Source of the DNA: Diabrotica undecimpunctata
Taxonomy: Eukaryota; Arthropoda; Insecta; Coleoptera; Chrysomelidae
DNA: 64,000 nt
Reading direction: 5' to 3'
Assembly: GCF_040954645.1 (NCBI RefSeq)
Contig: NC_092803.1
Span: forward strand, 124,391,961-124,455,960
Below are positions 42,547 through 52,804 of this stretch, piece by piece. The position numbers were made by a program, and so were the translations under genes. Under the pieces are notes generated by a model. That model saw nothing but the letters and a program-made list of their open reading frames with translations. It ran no database searches and had not been told where the DNA came from. Within the stretch, counting starts at the first letter, position 1, and every line of letters begins with the position of its first letter.

Positions 42547-43408
42547 CCAGATTTAGCCATACGGCTCACTCCCTCTAAGGGGAAAATTCACTCATCCCAG
42601 ATACCTACGGTATCAAAAGGATTGAGCTCTGGTGGGACTCTTTCCATGTTATCGAGTCCTAGGTGACTTGGTACATCGGTGTATCTCCCAAAAATTTTCG
42701 AACGCATCTGGACGTCGAAAGTAACACAGCTTTCTGCATGATCTTATATAGATGTTCATTTAGACCCAGCTTTCTTATGTTTTCTAGAAGGTTCTTCGGG
42801 ATGACTCCAGTGGTAGACAGAATAATAGGTATCGTCTGGGTACTTTCCATTCTCCATTGTCTCCTTATTTGTATTTCCAGATCTCTGTACTTGGCGATCT
42901 TTTCGTTGTACTTAACACGCAGATTATTGTTGTTAGGTATCGCCACATCGATTAGTGTTGTTTGTCTTGTAAGTTTATTAACTAGCACGAGATCTGGTCT
43001 GTTATGTGCTACAGTTTGGTCTGTGAGCACAGTGCGATCCCAGTATAGCTTGTAGTTGTCATTCTCAAGCATACTCTCAGGAACGTATTGATAATATGGG
43101 AGATGGTTTGTTTGTAGAAGTCCCAGTTTAAAAGCTATCTCTTGATGGAGGATCTTTCCTACTGAGTCATGCCGTTCCTTATAGTCAGTTGCAGCAAATG
43201 CCTGGCAGCCCCCGGTAAGATGTTGGATGGTTTCTTGGGCTTGACATCCATATCGGCATTTGTCGTTTTGGACCTGAGGGTCTTTGACGATATATTTCAG
43301 GTAATTTTTTGTTGGTATAACCTGATCCTGAATGGCCAGTAGTGAACCTTCTGTTTCAGGGAACATCTTTCCTGATGTCAGCCAATAGTTCGACGCTATA
43401 TTGTCGAC
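42547..43408 (-). mobile_element. R4/Dong-like retrotransposon copy 7 (subfamily A), 5'-truncated; first unit of the array
   Basis: The 3' end is at 42547 after TATTAT. Identity to copy 3 ends at TTGTCGAC (43408). The junction repeats CGACGCTATATT in tandem before running into (TTA)n at 43411-43473. It also lacks two bases in the 3' UTR (GGCTCACTCCC where others have GGCTCACACTCCC). Confidence 0.93.
42659..43408 (-). CDS. Dong-like ORF, C-terminal 250 codons (copy 7)
   Basis: Open from the truncation to the stop; first Met at 43366. It holds only the CCHC knuckle and the endonuclease domain (RPDLVLV, LIDVAIP) with no RT. It is non-functional on its own. Confidence 0.8.
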   Translation of the reverse strand, partial: VDNIASNYWLTSGKMFPETEGSLLAIQDQVIPTKNYLKYIVKDPQVQNDKCRYGCQAQETIQHLTGGCQAFAATDYKERHDSVGKILHQEIAFKLGLLQTNHLPYYQYVPESMLENDNYKLYWDRTVLTDQTVAHNRPDLVLVNKLTRQTTLIDVAIPNNNNLRVKYNEKIAKYRDLEIQIRRQWRMESTQTIPIILSTTGVIPKNLLENIRKLGLNEHLYKIMQKAVLLSTSRCVRKFLGDTPMYQVT

Positions 43409-43412
43409 GCTA

Positions 43413-43473
<61 letters not shown>
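43409..43473. repeat. (TTA)n / (TAA)n tract joining the CR1-like tail to the Dong-like array
   Basis: About 60 bp of ATT repeat. On the minus strand it is TAA. It directly follows the 3' UTR of the CR1-like element (TATGTATAATAATAA) and directly precedes the 5'-truncated copy 7. It is therefore at once the LINE's own 3' tail and the Dong-like target. Confidence 0.9.
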
Positions 43474-43476
<3 letters not shown>

Positions 43477-43620
43477 CATACGTGAGGGCAGAGGAACTAA
43501 GTCCCTATTATGCCCAGAAACAAAGAAATTTCATTAATAACCTACTAGTAAAAAAACAAAAATTACAAATAAAAGAAATAAAATTACAATTTTTGATTTA
43601 AAAGAAAAACAATATTTTAA

Positions 43621-46436
43621 CTATAGCGTAAAACTGTCAAGTCTGTTTTTGAACGAATTGGTAGAGGGAGCAGAGACAATGTTATCGTTAAGATTATTCC
43701 AGCACTCAAAAACTCTATTTGGTAAAAAGTTCTGCCTTGATCTTGTAGAAAAATTTTCTTTCTTCAGTTTGAACTGATGACCTTGATTAATGATAAAAAT
43801 TTCATCGAGATTTCCAAAATTGAATTTTAATATTTTAAAAGTTGTAATTAAGTCTCCACGTTGTCGGCGAAGTTCAAAGGAAGTTAGGTTAGCCATACTA
43901 AGTCTTTCTGCATAAGAAGGTCTTCTCGGTCCCAAAGAAATTCGGGTGGCTTTTCTTTGGACGTTTTCCAAAATAGTCTTGTCCGAGACCAGATCAGGAT
44001 ACCACGTTGGTCCAGCGTATTCAAGTATGAGTCTTACGTACAGAGTGTAAAGTTTGCAGAGTGATTGCATTGAAACTCTCGAAAAACACCTCCGAATAAG
44101 ATACAGTCTGGAGTTCGTACGTTTACAAATAGAGGTAATATGGTCGGACCAAGTTAGGCTGCTGTTTATGATAACACCAAGATCGTTATACGAAAACACT
44201 GAAACTAATGGCTGCCCGTTAACAAAGTACGGCACAAGTGGGTTATTTTTACCAATTCGAAGCACTACACATTTTTCGGCGTTTAAGGGTAGTAACCACT
44301 GGGAACACCAAGTTAAAATAGAGTCCAAGTCCATTTGGAGGGTTAGCTGGTTTGTGATTGGATTGGCATATATATTTTTGTGTCATCAGCGTAGAACGAT
44401 ATTTTACTTGAGACATAATAAGGAACATCGCTTGTGTAAACCGTAAACAGCAGAGGTCCAAGGACGGAACCCTGAGGTACTCCACTTTCCACTAACCTGT
44501 CCTGTGAGAAAGATTCGCCAACTCTAACTTTGTAATATCGATCTGTCAGAAAATCATCTATCCAACGAAGTAAAGTACCGCGAACTCCGAAATGTTCTAG
44601 CTTATGTAGAAGTCTGCGCTTAGGTACACGGTCAAAGGCTTTAGAGAAATCTAGATAAACAACGTCGACCGGCTGCGAACTGTTAAGGGATGACGTCCAG
44701 TCGTTAACACAATGTAAGAGATTGGTTAGAGTAGAGCGACCAGAGACAAATCCATGTTGTTGTGTTGGAATAACATATTCCTGGAGAAGGAATTTGGTCA
44801 TCTCATCGGAGATAATGGCTTCCATAACTTTGGCAACTACTGGCAGCAAGCGAATAGGACGATAATTGTTGGGATCGAGTTTGTTGCCTTTTTTAAAAAT
44901 AGGGGTAACTGAAGCTAATTTCCAACTAGGGGGTAAGGAGTTCTGGATGAAAGAAGTTTGCATAATTAACGTTAAGGGTATTGCAAGCGTGTCTGCGCAC
45001 CTTTTTAACAGTTTTGGTGTTAAACCATCTAAACCGGGTGAAGCGGCTGTGCGAAGTTTAATTAAGTGTTGTTTGACATGATCTACTGTGAATTCAACTT
45101 GCTGTAAGGATGCGCCGACACGATTACAGTTAATAGCAGGTAGATAACCATCATTCGATTCTTTAGTAAAAACCTGTGAAAATTCTAAAGAGAGAGTTTC
45201 GGAAGATTCTTTGTCAGAAGAGCATAAAGTCTGGTTGGATTTTTGAAGTAGAGGAATGGAAACTTTAGACGTCATGGAGGAACGTATGTATTTGTAGACT
45301 TTTTTAATGTTACCGCTTTCGATAACATTTGCTTCAAAATTTTGTCTTAGGGTTTTTAGAGATGTTTTTAAGTTATTTGAAAATCTGCGGTGGCTTTGGA
45401 AATCACTAAGAAGCCCGGTGTGTTTAAATTTTCGCCATAGATGTCGTTTGTGGTTAATTTGTTTAATTGCTGTTCGATTTATCCAGGGTTTAAGGTTGTT
45501 TTTATAACTCTTACGGAAAGTGGTATTTGTAGAAATTATATTGTGGACTTTATCGAGAAATGCAGTCCACATTAATGAGGTGTCGTTTAAGTTTGCAAAA
45601 AATAAATGCCAGTCGATTTGGGAGAGTTCAATGTCCACTTCAGAAAAGTCGGTAGTAGCATATGTTACAATATTATTTTTGCGGGGTAATATTTGATTGA
45701 ACTGAATGTGAGCCGTTATAACTGCATGATCTGACTTTTCTATAGGAGAACTGACGTCGAGAGATGAAATCAGCTGTTCGTCATTAATAAGCACTAGATC
45801 TAAAGTAGAAGGTTGGTTATTATTTCTAAATCTAGTCGGTTCTGTAATGAGTTGTATCAGGTTTGAATTTACTACAAAGCTTTTAAATAAATTATGAGCG
45901 TTTTCGGCGTCAGATAATGAAGTTATTGGCCAGGTAATCTCTGGGAAGTTAAAATCTCCAGTAATGATAAGATTATCAAGAGATGATAGTTCTTCTAGTT
46001 TTGTGAAGAAAACATTGTCGTGTGCAAATAGTGTAGTAGGTGGACGATATATACATACTAAATTCAGGCAAAAAGAATTTTTAGTAACAGATAAGTGAAT
46101 TGCATCTATTCCAGTAATATCTGTTAGCTTAATGTTAATTTTGAAAGTTGTGGTAATAATATTAGGTAAGTAAATGCATACACCGTCACCCACACGATTT
46201 TCTCTGTCTTTACGATATATTGTATATCCATTTATATTAACAGAAGAGTCAGGAATTGTGGGTTTAAGCCAGGATTCGGCAATACAAATAATGTCTGGTT
46301 TAAGAAGTTGCACTGTGCATACAAATTCGTCAAACTTAGCGGGAAGTGAATCTAAATTAGTATATAGAAATAGCCAGTCATTAAATTTGTCGGTAGAAAA
46401 ATTATAAACGAAATTTCGTGATTCTGGGAGTGCCAT
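43621..46436 (-). pseudogene. CR1-like ORF2: apurinic-type endonuclease and reverse transcriptase, one frameshift
   Basis: Begins MALPESRNFVYNF at 46436. The endonuclease (EEP family) shows YTNLDSLPAKFDE, PDIICIAESW, then ITGDFNFP and SDHAVITAH, the usual catalytic blocks. RT follows with SPGLDGLTPKLLK, NNYRPIRLLP, DFSKAFDRV, GVPQGSVLGPLLF and SFYADDTKIY (ADD near residue 684). A one-base frameshift near 44345-44370 separates this from the C-terminal 237 codons, which have ILTWCSQWLLPLNAEKC, LEYAGPTWYPD and ENVQRKATRI, ending in NSFKNRLDSF. This C-terminal signature is typical of CR1/L2-type LINEs. Everything else is intact, so the copy is young. Confidence 0.88.
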
Positions 46437-47159
46437 TGATGTATTTAATAGTTAAATCATGTTCACCGTTATTTTTGCGAGTTTCTAGCTCACTTCGGAG
46501 TTCTTTTAAACGTACTTGTTGGATGGGCGTCTTGTCGTCAATTACTGAGAATTTTTCCGTGGCTTTGTTCTCCAGAAGTTTGGCTTTATTTCTTAGAATG
46601 TCTTTAACGTGGTATTCCGAACCCATTACTACCTTTATCATTCGGGGAAATCTTTGGTTTGCTTTGCCGACTCTGTAGAAGGTGATTTGCTTTTCCTGGC
46701 AGCCAACAGTATCCAAAACAAGCTTAACCTTATTCGCGTCGTCATCTTTTCTGCGTTGTGCATCTCCAGAGGAAGATTCTGTTACGCCTCTAATTAGAAT
46801 ATTTTTAGCACGTGTTATGCGATCTACAGCTTCGTTAGCAATATTATCCGTGAATTCGGTAGACTTAAATAAATCAATCTGGCTGAGCTTATTTTATTAT
46901 CAAAATCATCAATTTTCGTACGAATTTCCATTTTAAAATCTAGCAGAAGATCTTTTATTTCTGAAATATTAGAAATATTGGAGCTACATGAGTTACAAAG
47001 TATACTCAGTCCACGAATTTTTTGTCGGGTGACGCGATCCTCCGAAGAAAGGTCGGTGCATGTGATATGTATTTGACGCTTACATCCATCGCACTGGAGT
47101 TTGCGGTCAGCTGTCGCTATGGTTTTCGAACAGTTCGAACAAAAAGAGGTGGACGGCAT
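46402..47159 (-). pseudogene. CR1-like ORF1: PHD-type zinc finger and RNA-binding-like region, one frameshift
   Basis: The start at 47159 gives FCSNCSKTIATADRKLQCDG with a C4HC3-like PHD finger over residues 8-58, then a coiled region (KDLLLDFKMEIRTKIDD). A frameshift near 46885 leads into TDNIANEAVDRITRAKNILI, a conserved hydrophobic block (RGVTESS), then RVGKANQRFPRMIKVVMGS and the TPIQQVRLKELRSELETRKN end. PHD plus this RRM-like arrangement is the usual ORF1 of CR1/Jockey-type LINEs and acts as the nucleic-acid chaperone. ORF1 and ORF2 overlap by about 35 bases. Confidence 0.8.
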
Positions 47160-47440
47160 GGTCCGGTTTTTCGTGTGTGTAATTAGTATTTGGTTTTATA
47201 TTAATAAATTGTGGAATGGTACTCACAGTAATTATTCGCTGTAACTTCACTTTTTACACAAAATTTTTACAAAAACTACTGACTATTGATATAGAACAAT
47301 CATGCAAAATTTCTTTGCGAAATAATTATTTTCTACAGAGTAATCGTGAAAATTAATACGAGCACAAAATTTGACGTGTGTCGTTAACTAACTAGCAGGT
47401 ATTACGACCAAATGTGCCAACTGTGCCAGTGTAATATATA

Positions 47441-48120
47441 CAGTGTGTCCAAAAAGTATGGAATAAATTCGATATTTCCTAAATGAAAAGCCTTTTTGAA
47501 AAAATCTAAAACACGTCGATTTTTAAATTTAATGTTCTAAATTTAACAATAAAATTTCATTATACAAGGTGATACACATTACACCTGTATTTTAGGATAT
47601 TTTTAGATCGATTAAAATGAGCTGATTTCAAACATGTATAATACTCGTGGTCTAATGAATATAATATGAAAGATATGCGCTTAGAAAATAAATTATTTAT
47701 TATCAATTGCAAAAAAGTAGAAGTAGTACTTCTGGTTTTTGGTAAACTGTAATTATTTTAGTAAAGTTCAATAACAATTAAGTAGTACAATAATTGTATT
47801 AATTCGTGAATGTTCTGTATTATTGCTTAGAATTAATTTTAAGTAGAAATGAATTTGAGTGTAAAGCCAAGAATTGAAATTCTCATGATGATTAAGTATG
47901 GAGACAAGTCGCGAACTCAGATGGAAGTGTGTAATTTATTTAATGATAAATATCCAGAAATACACATCACGTAGTCAACAGTAAGTAAGATTGAAAAAAA
48001 GTTTTCTAGAAACTGGTACGATTGAAAATGCACGCAAATCAGGTCATCCCTCTGTAAATTATGTTACATCATTAGATGTTCTACTTGCTTTTGAAGAAGA
48101 TGCGCACACTTCTGGTAGTA
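47441..48120 (+). pseudogene. Mariner-type element, 5' third only
   Basis: Starts with the TIR-like CAGTGTGTCCAAAAAGTATG after TA. The transposase begins at the ATG at 47849 (MNLSVKPRIEILMMIKYGDK), has an in-frame TAG near 47972, then STVSKIEKKFLETGTIENA and KSGHPSVN after a frame change, which is the mariner N-terminal HTH. Identity ends at about 48117, next to a hairpin (48131-48159). No DDE/D domain or right TIR is present. Confidence 0.7.
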
Positions 48121-48645
48121 CCCTCTGGTACTACTCACCTTACTTCGTAAGGTAAGTAGTGATCTCGTATATCGATACAAAGTTGTTTTTCCAAGCTTTG
48201 TTTACGACTGGCTGGAATTGTAAAAGACGATATGTGATATATCACCATAGTTAGAGATTCTCGACCTAACGTATGGGACTAGGCAGGATTTGATATGTAA
48301 CATTTTAAGTTCTGCCGTATCTAAAAAGTACCAGAGCTCACATATCATGTATTTCATTCTCACTTTACCTTAAACGTGGAGATACCAAACTCCGATAGTT
48401 TGAAGAAATCTTAGTAAACAATATATCAAACCAATAATCTGATTTTCGGAAATATTATCTGAGCTATCAGGGGGATTTGCAAATCGAGGATATTGGCTGC
48501 TGATGTTTTAGATGCAGTTGCTCATTCTACAAGAGACCTAAGAGAGATGCTTTTTTAACTCGGGGAGGAAACAGGTAGTCTAGATCTTCTAATAAACTAA
48601 GAGAAGAGGAAATACATGCTAGTAAACTAAAATCCAAGACCAAGA
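48118..48645. other. Unassigned spacer with a short hairpin
   Basis: The 48131-48159 segment is a 13-bp inverted repeat with one mismatch and a 3-nt loop (CTACTCACCTTAC…GTAAGGTAAGTAG). The rest shows nothing recognisable. Confidence 0.45.
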
Positions 48646-49320
48646 GTTAGACAGAACATAACTATTAATGAGCATACCTTTGAAGTAGTAAAAAAATTTA
48701 AATACCTGAGAGCGACAATCACAGATAACAAACATCTTAAAAAAGAGGTCTTTGCAAGAATATTTGCAAAAAATAGAGCATTATATTCCCTATATTCATT
48801 ACTAAGATCTAAGTATCTGTATCTTATCTGCGAAAAAGAAAATCTAAATTAAGACTTTACAAGTCAATTATTCGCTCAGTTGTTACATATGGAAGTGACA
48901 CATGAACTCTATATCAGCGGAAAATAAATAAGCTGCAAGTATTTAAAGGGAAGGTTTTCAGAATGATAATTGGATTTTAAAGAGATGAACTTACAGAAGA
49001 ATTGAGAAGGCGTAGTAAATTGGTGACTCTGTATGATACTAAGAAAATCTTCAGACATATAAAAGCTAACCGAATAAGATGTTCAGGTCATCACAGACGA
49101 CCTCTGTAAGAGGTAAGATCAGAGGAAGACATAGTGATAAAGACAGTATTTTTTGGGAGATCAGATGGTAGAAGATCAGTAGGCCGTCTCAGAAAAACAT
49201 TAAAGGATGATGTTGAAGCAAATTTTTTTAGGATTGCGGTACAACAATGGGAAATGGAAGCTCAAGATTGTATAAGATGGAGGGTTTAAGTGGATGCGGC
49301 GAAGGCTCATCCCGAGTTGT
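48646..49320 (+). pseudogene. RTE-like reverse transcriptase, C-terminal remnant
   Basis: Frames with changes read NITINEHTFEVVKKFKYLRA, TITDN, KNRALYSLYSLLRSKYL, then VVTYGSDTWTLYQRKINKLQ, VFKGKVFRMIIGF and GKIRGRHSDKDS. This is the thumb and C-terminal part of an RTE-type RT (FEV.FKYLG, NRALYSL, TYGSETWTL, R.I.G). Many stops. No YADD block remains. Confidence 0.65.
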
Positions 49321-49524
49321 GAAGCCAGTAAAGAAGGAGACATGTCTTACGTAAACTTCTCCCACCTGGTACTCTTTAATTATTCCTTAACGCGTACAAA
49401 AATTTACAACGTAGCTATTCTTCATAGCTTCGTATAGGGTTATCATGATTTTACTGTCGGAAGTGCCGCAACTATATTACAATGCTGTCATAATTTTGGT
49501 ACCAATTAATATCATATATATCTT

Positions 49525-49745
49525 CTTCTTCTTCTTAGCTTTTTGTCGTCCATGTTTATAGGCCTCTCCCAACTCTTTCCATTGATCTCTACCCTGAGCA
49601 ACATATTGTCAATTTCTTCGGGGTATTCTTTTAATATCATCAACCCATCTCATCTGTGGTCTTCCTCTTGGTCGTTTACTTTCGTAAGGTCTCCAATGTT
49701 CTATTGTAGTATTCCAATGTTGGTCTTTTTGTCTAGTAGTGAAGC
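49525..49745 (-). pseudogene. C-terminal tail of an RTE-like LINE
   Basis: The minus strand gives GRPQMRWVDDIKRIPRRN, WQYVAQGRDQWKELGEAYK and KHGRQKAKKKK. This is the conserved end of RTE-type ORFs (RW.DDI, WM..AQDR..W..L.EAY), followed by a (AAG)n tail at 49523-49535. It is a very short 5'-truncated copy. Confidence 0.65.
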
Positions 49746-49989
49746 CCGCGAAGCTCCATTTAATTTTGGCAATTTTTGTTGCTATATCCTCGTCTTTTGT
49801 TTTGGATCTTACCTCTTTTTTTTTTTGTCACATCTATACTACCTTTAATATTTTTCTTTTTGTATTGCCGTACGCTATGCAGCATGTAGGCCTTCACGCT
49901 GATTGGAATATGATGACCATATATATCATCTTTTCTAAGAAAAAAATTTTGAATGCCTAAATTTTCTTGTAAAATACCCATATAAAATT

Positions 49990-50300
49990 ATATTCGACAA
50001 ATAGTATATACCTTATTTTAAAATAAGTCTTCCGGATGGAACCGCATCGATTATAATTGCGCTGAGCTTTTGAAATCCTCTTTGATGTCTTCTTCAGGGC
50101 TTCCGAGGTCTCAGTCTCCCGAGCTCGCAGACACTATTACGCTGATCACTAACCAATACATTACTGGTACTGGGAACAAAAAAGGATTTATTTATATCGT
50201 CGATGGTGGCGTGGTTTGGGTGGAGATTGGCGCGGGAGTTGGCGAGAACATTTCTAACAGTAGGATTTTGATTAGAAGGTGGAGCAGACGATATTTTCTT
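49990..50300. other. Region downstream of the Penelope-like remnant
   Basis: Contains the degenerate hammerhead-like module at 50064-50097 (separate entry). Otherwise nothing recognisable. Confidence 0.4.
50064..50097 (-). ncRNA. Degenerate hammerhead-like core beside a Penelope-like remnant
   Basis: The minus strand reads CTGAAGAA, a 6-bp stem with one mismatch (GACATC with GATTTC) around AAAGAG, then AAAAGCTC where GAAAGCTC would be expected. Three single changes would separate it from the CTGATGA-stem-GAAA module. It lies about 200 bp downstream of a GIY-YIG gene fragment on the same strand, where the terminal repeat of a Penelope-like element should be. Confidence 0.4.
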
Positions 50301-50830
50301 TATGAGAGGTCTTCATATCGAAGGTAACCATTATTTCTATTGTTGAGACAATTTGGTATTGTTTTATTTTTTATAGCTTCTCGGATAATTCTTGGTTTAT
50401 AGAAGCATATGATAGTTATGGTTTTGGAGTTTTCAAAATAAATTTTGTTACCTATATGAAGATGGTGTTGACCAAAAGCTGAAATTGAATCAGAATTGAG
50501 AACAGAAATGAAATGTTTATAAATCCTATTTTGGATTCTACAATTTGTTTGGCCTATATGTATCGGGGGTAGTCTGCACAAGAAATTTCATATACTCCGT
50601 ATTGATTATTTGGAATATTGTCTTTAATTGATCGGACAAGAGATGAAAGTTTTTTTTTTGGGTAAATATTGTCTTTATTCCCCTTGATTTAAGAATTTTG
50701 TAGATTTTGTCAGTATCAGCTGTGACGTAAGGAAAAAAAGCTTTCCTACGATGAGGGTCTGAGTCTTTGGAAACAAGTTGAGAGGGAGATTGATGTCTGT
50801 GGATGCTCTTCTTCTTCTCATGGTGCCCTA
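50300..50830 (-). pseudogene. Penelope-like element: RT C-terminus and GIY-YIG endonuclease, decayed
   Basis: Upstream part (about 50560-50800) reads KAFFPYVTADTDKIYKILKS, RGIKTIFTQKK, the linker between RT and nuclease in Penelope-like elements. After a frameshift near 50560, the GIY-YIG part reads IHIGQTNCRIQNRIYKHF (block YIGQT…R..EH), AFGQHHLHIGNKIYFENSK and YKPRIIREAIKNKTIPN. The second GIY tyrosine block is degraded (PPIHIG). Penelope-like elements use this nuclease for integration. The RT palm is missing, so only the 3' part was inserted or survived. Confidence 0.75.
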
Positions 50831-50887
50831 TCCAATTAGTGGATGTTAGCGACAATTCTGATACACTTCCCTCGATCTTGTGTGGCT

Positions 50888-51590
50888 CTAAAGAGTGCAT
50901 GGGCATCGAGGTTTGTCCAATCCAATTATGTTTTTAAGCCATAAGTATTTCTTTCTTCCGATGCCCCGTTTTCCTTCTATCTTTCCTTCTATAATAAACT
51001 TTAAGAACCAGTACTTGAAATTTCGAAATATATGATGCAGATAAGCAGTTTTTCTTCTTTTTATTATTGGCAGCAATTCTCGTTCTCTCTCTTCTCGAAG
51101 TAGTACAGTTAAGCTATAAAGTGCTTCTCTTGTACCAAATACTTGTCTGAAACCGAACTGTGTGGGGCTAATGTCTCTTTCACATCTGTTGTATATTCTT
51201 CTGTAAATTATCGTTAAGAAGAGTTTTAGGACCTAGCTTAACAAACTGATCATTCGACATTGGTCGCAACTATTAGCGTTTGGCTTTTTTGTGATTGGTA
51301 TAAAGGTTAATTGAAGCCAATCCTGTGGTATTTGAGCGGACCCATAGGTGTCATTAAAAAGATCTATCTATACTGTCTTTACTCAACATTGTTAAAACCT
51401 CTATGTATATGTCGTCTGGGCCTGGTACTTTTCTATAATTGCTCTGTTTGATGCTCTTAGTAATGTAATTCTCGCGTTTACCGTTTTGGATAAGGGCTTG
51501 TTTTAAACTAGAGAGATTAGCGGGTCTACTTGCATTATCACAAAGGCGTATTGATCTGGCGACAAAGGTATTAACGACTGAATTAATTTA
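50888..51590 (-). pseudogene. Decayed RTE-type LINE: RT fragment joined to its C-terminal tail by a deletion
   Basis: Reading 5' to 3' on the minus strand, 51590-51085 contains GPDDIYIEVLTML, INLYTNHKKAKR, then LRPMSNDQFVKLGPKTLLN and PHTVRFQTSIWYKRSTL. These are decayed RT blocks (PDGIYIEVLK, FIPIPKK, LISLM, TQFGFRQ.FGTREAL). From 51076 to 50888 the frame reads HHIFRNFKYWFLKFIIEGKI followed by GKRGIGRKKYLWLKN, the far C-terminus of the same family (LLQLIIQGKI.GKRG.GRK). The whole RT palm with YADD is missing between them, so an internal deletion near 51080 is likely. The same family recurs at 58455-59342. Confidence 0.65.
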
Positions 51591-51788
51591 TGAAGGTGGG
51601 TTAGCATGCAGGTAACGATTGGTGTGGGTGGGTTTTCAAGAAACAGAGTGATGAAAACCTTGTCACTGGTTTTTCTATACGATTGGCTTAATGATAATTG
51701 GCGCGGTTCAGCCCGAAAGACTGTTGAGTTTAATATCAATTATTGTAATTTTAGGTGTAATTGTACTTACAGCGAAACTCTTTCGGAA

Positions 51789-51790
<2 letters not shown>

Positions 51791-51872
<82 letters not shown>
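51791..51872. repeat. (TA)n microsatellite
   Basis: 82 bp of TA repeat, immediately beside the 3' tail of the LINE fragment at 51885-52690. Confidence 0.95.
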
Positions 51873-51879
<7 letters not shown>

Positions 51880-51884
51880 TTATA

Positions 51885-52690
51885 CATCATCATCATCATC
51901 AATTAGCCTATATTTGTCCACTGCGGAACGTAGGCCTCCTGAAAATTTTCCACCTATTTTTATCTTGAGATTCTTGCATCCAGTTTGTGGTCATGCGCTT
52001 GATATTATACGTCCATCTAGTCGGTATCTAGTCTTCCAGTATCTTTTTGGTCCATCTATCGTCCGTTAATCTGGCAACACGTCCGGCTTAAGCCCATTTA
52101 GCCATGGCTATTTTTTCTACTGTATCTGTGACTCCTGTTCTTCTTCTTATTTCTAGGTTTGGTACTTTATTCCTAATGGTAATACCTAATATTGATAGCG
52201 CGTTGTGTAACTCTTATTTTATCTATTGTCCTTTTTGTCAGAGTCAGTGTTTCTTCACCATATGTAAAAACCGATAAAACGCACTGGTTAAAAAGCTTTC
52301 TTTTTAATCAAACTGGGATAATAGACTTGAAAATGTTATTCAATCTACCAAAGGTAGCCCATGTGAGACCTATCCCTTTTTGTATTTCGGTTGTCTGATT
52401 ATCTCGGCCTAAGCGAAGAGCCTCGAAAAGCCTCATGCCCTAGATATTTGTAAGCTATTAAGGTTGGTCATAAATTTTGTCTTTGAGGTGTTAATTTTTG
52501 GACCAATTGTTTTTGACACTTTATAGACCGTGTGCAGCATTCTTGTAGCTTTATCAACTTAATCAGATATTAAAACGATGTCATCGGCAAATCTTAGGTG
52601 ATTCAGATCTTCCCCATCTATATTAATTTCCTCTCGTTCCATTTGCTTCAACATATATTCAAGAACAGCTGTAAACAATTTAGGGGAGAT
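51885..52690 (-). pseudogene. RTE-like LINE, 5'-truncated, with (ATG)n tail
   Basis: The minus strand reads [34 protein letters not shown] (RT active site), ATRMLHTVYKVSKTIGPKIN and SKTKFMTNLN. Further on come RRRTGVTDTVEKIAMAKWA, GRVARLTDDRWTKKILED and TTNWMQESQDKNRWKIF. The order and the tail (TTGATGATGATGATG at 51890-51903) fit an RTE element. Several stops and frame changes. The copy starts just before the FADD block and is bordered by TA tracts on both sides. Confidence 0.75.
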
Positions 52691-52727
52691 AGTATATTCA
52701 TATATATTTATACATATTTATATATAT

Positions 52728-52730
<3 letters not shown>

Positions 52731-52798
<68 letters not shown>
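52731..52798. repeat. (TA)n microsatellite
   Basis: About 68 bp of TA repeat at the 5' edge of the truncated LINE. Confidence 0.95.

Positions 52799-52804
<6 letters not shown>

Larger units (their letters stand above)
43474..47400 (-). mobile_element. CR1-like non-LTR retrotransposon, near full length
   Basis: About 3.9 kb: 5' leader (about 47160-47400), ORF1, ORF2, 150-bp 3' UTR and a (TAA)n tail. Two frameshifts disable it. The 5' boundary is approximate: the next recognisable element begins at 47441. Tails of short microsatellite repeats instead of poly(A) are usual for this group. Confidence 0.8.

Noticed and set aside
24569..43055. Several plus-strand frames of 130, 149 and 111 codons repeated along the 22-43 kb region
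   Set aside because: They are antisense shadows of the Dong-like ORF. They repeat only because the element repeats and are read against the strand with RT and endonuclease motifs.
22811..43408. Satellite or segmental duplication explanation for the array
   Set aside because: Unit lengths vary from 66 bp to 3.9 kb, truncations differ, and junctions carry different extra bases; this fits separate retrotranspositions.
22811..43408. R2-type element in ribosomal DNA
   Set aside because: No rRNA sequence flanks any copy, every junction is a TAA tract, and no N-terminal zinc fingers of the R2 kind are visible.
22811..43408. CRISPR-like regularly repeated terminal sequences
   Set aside because: The repeats are retrotransposon ends spaced by kilobases in a eukaryotic genome; no spacers exist.
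43411..43473. Tyr-rich YYYYYY frame at 43401-43601 and similar LLLLLL frames at other ATT tracts
   Set aside because: Translations of the (TTA)n repeat.
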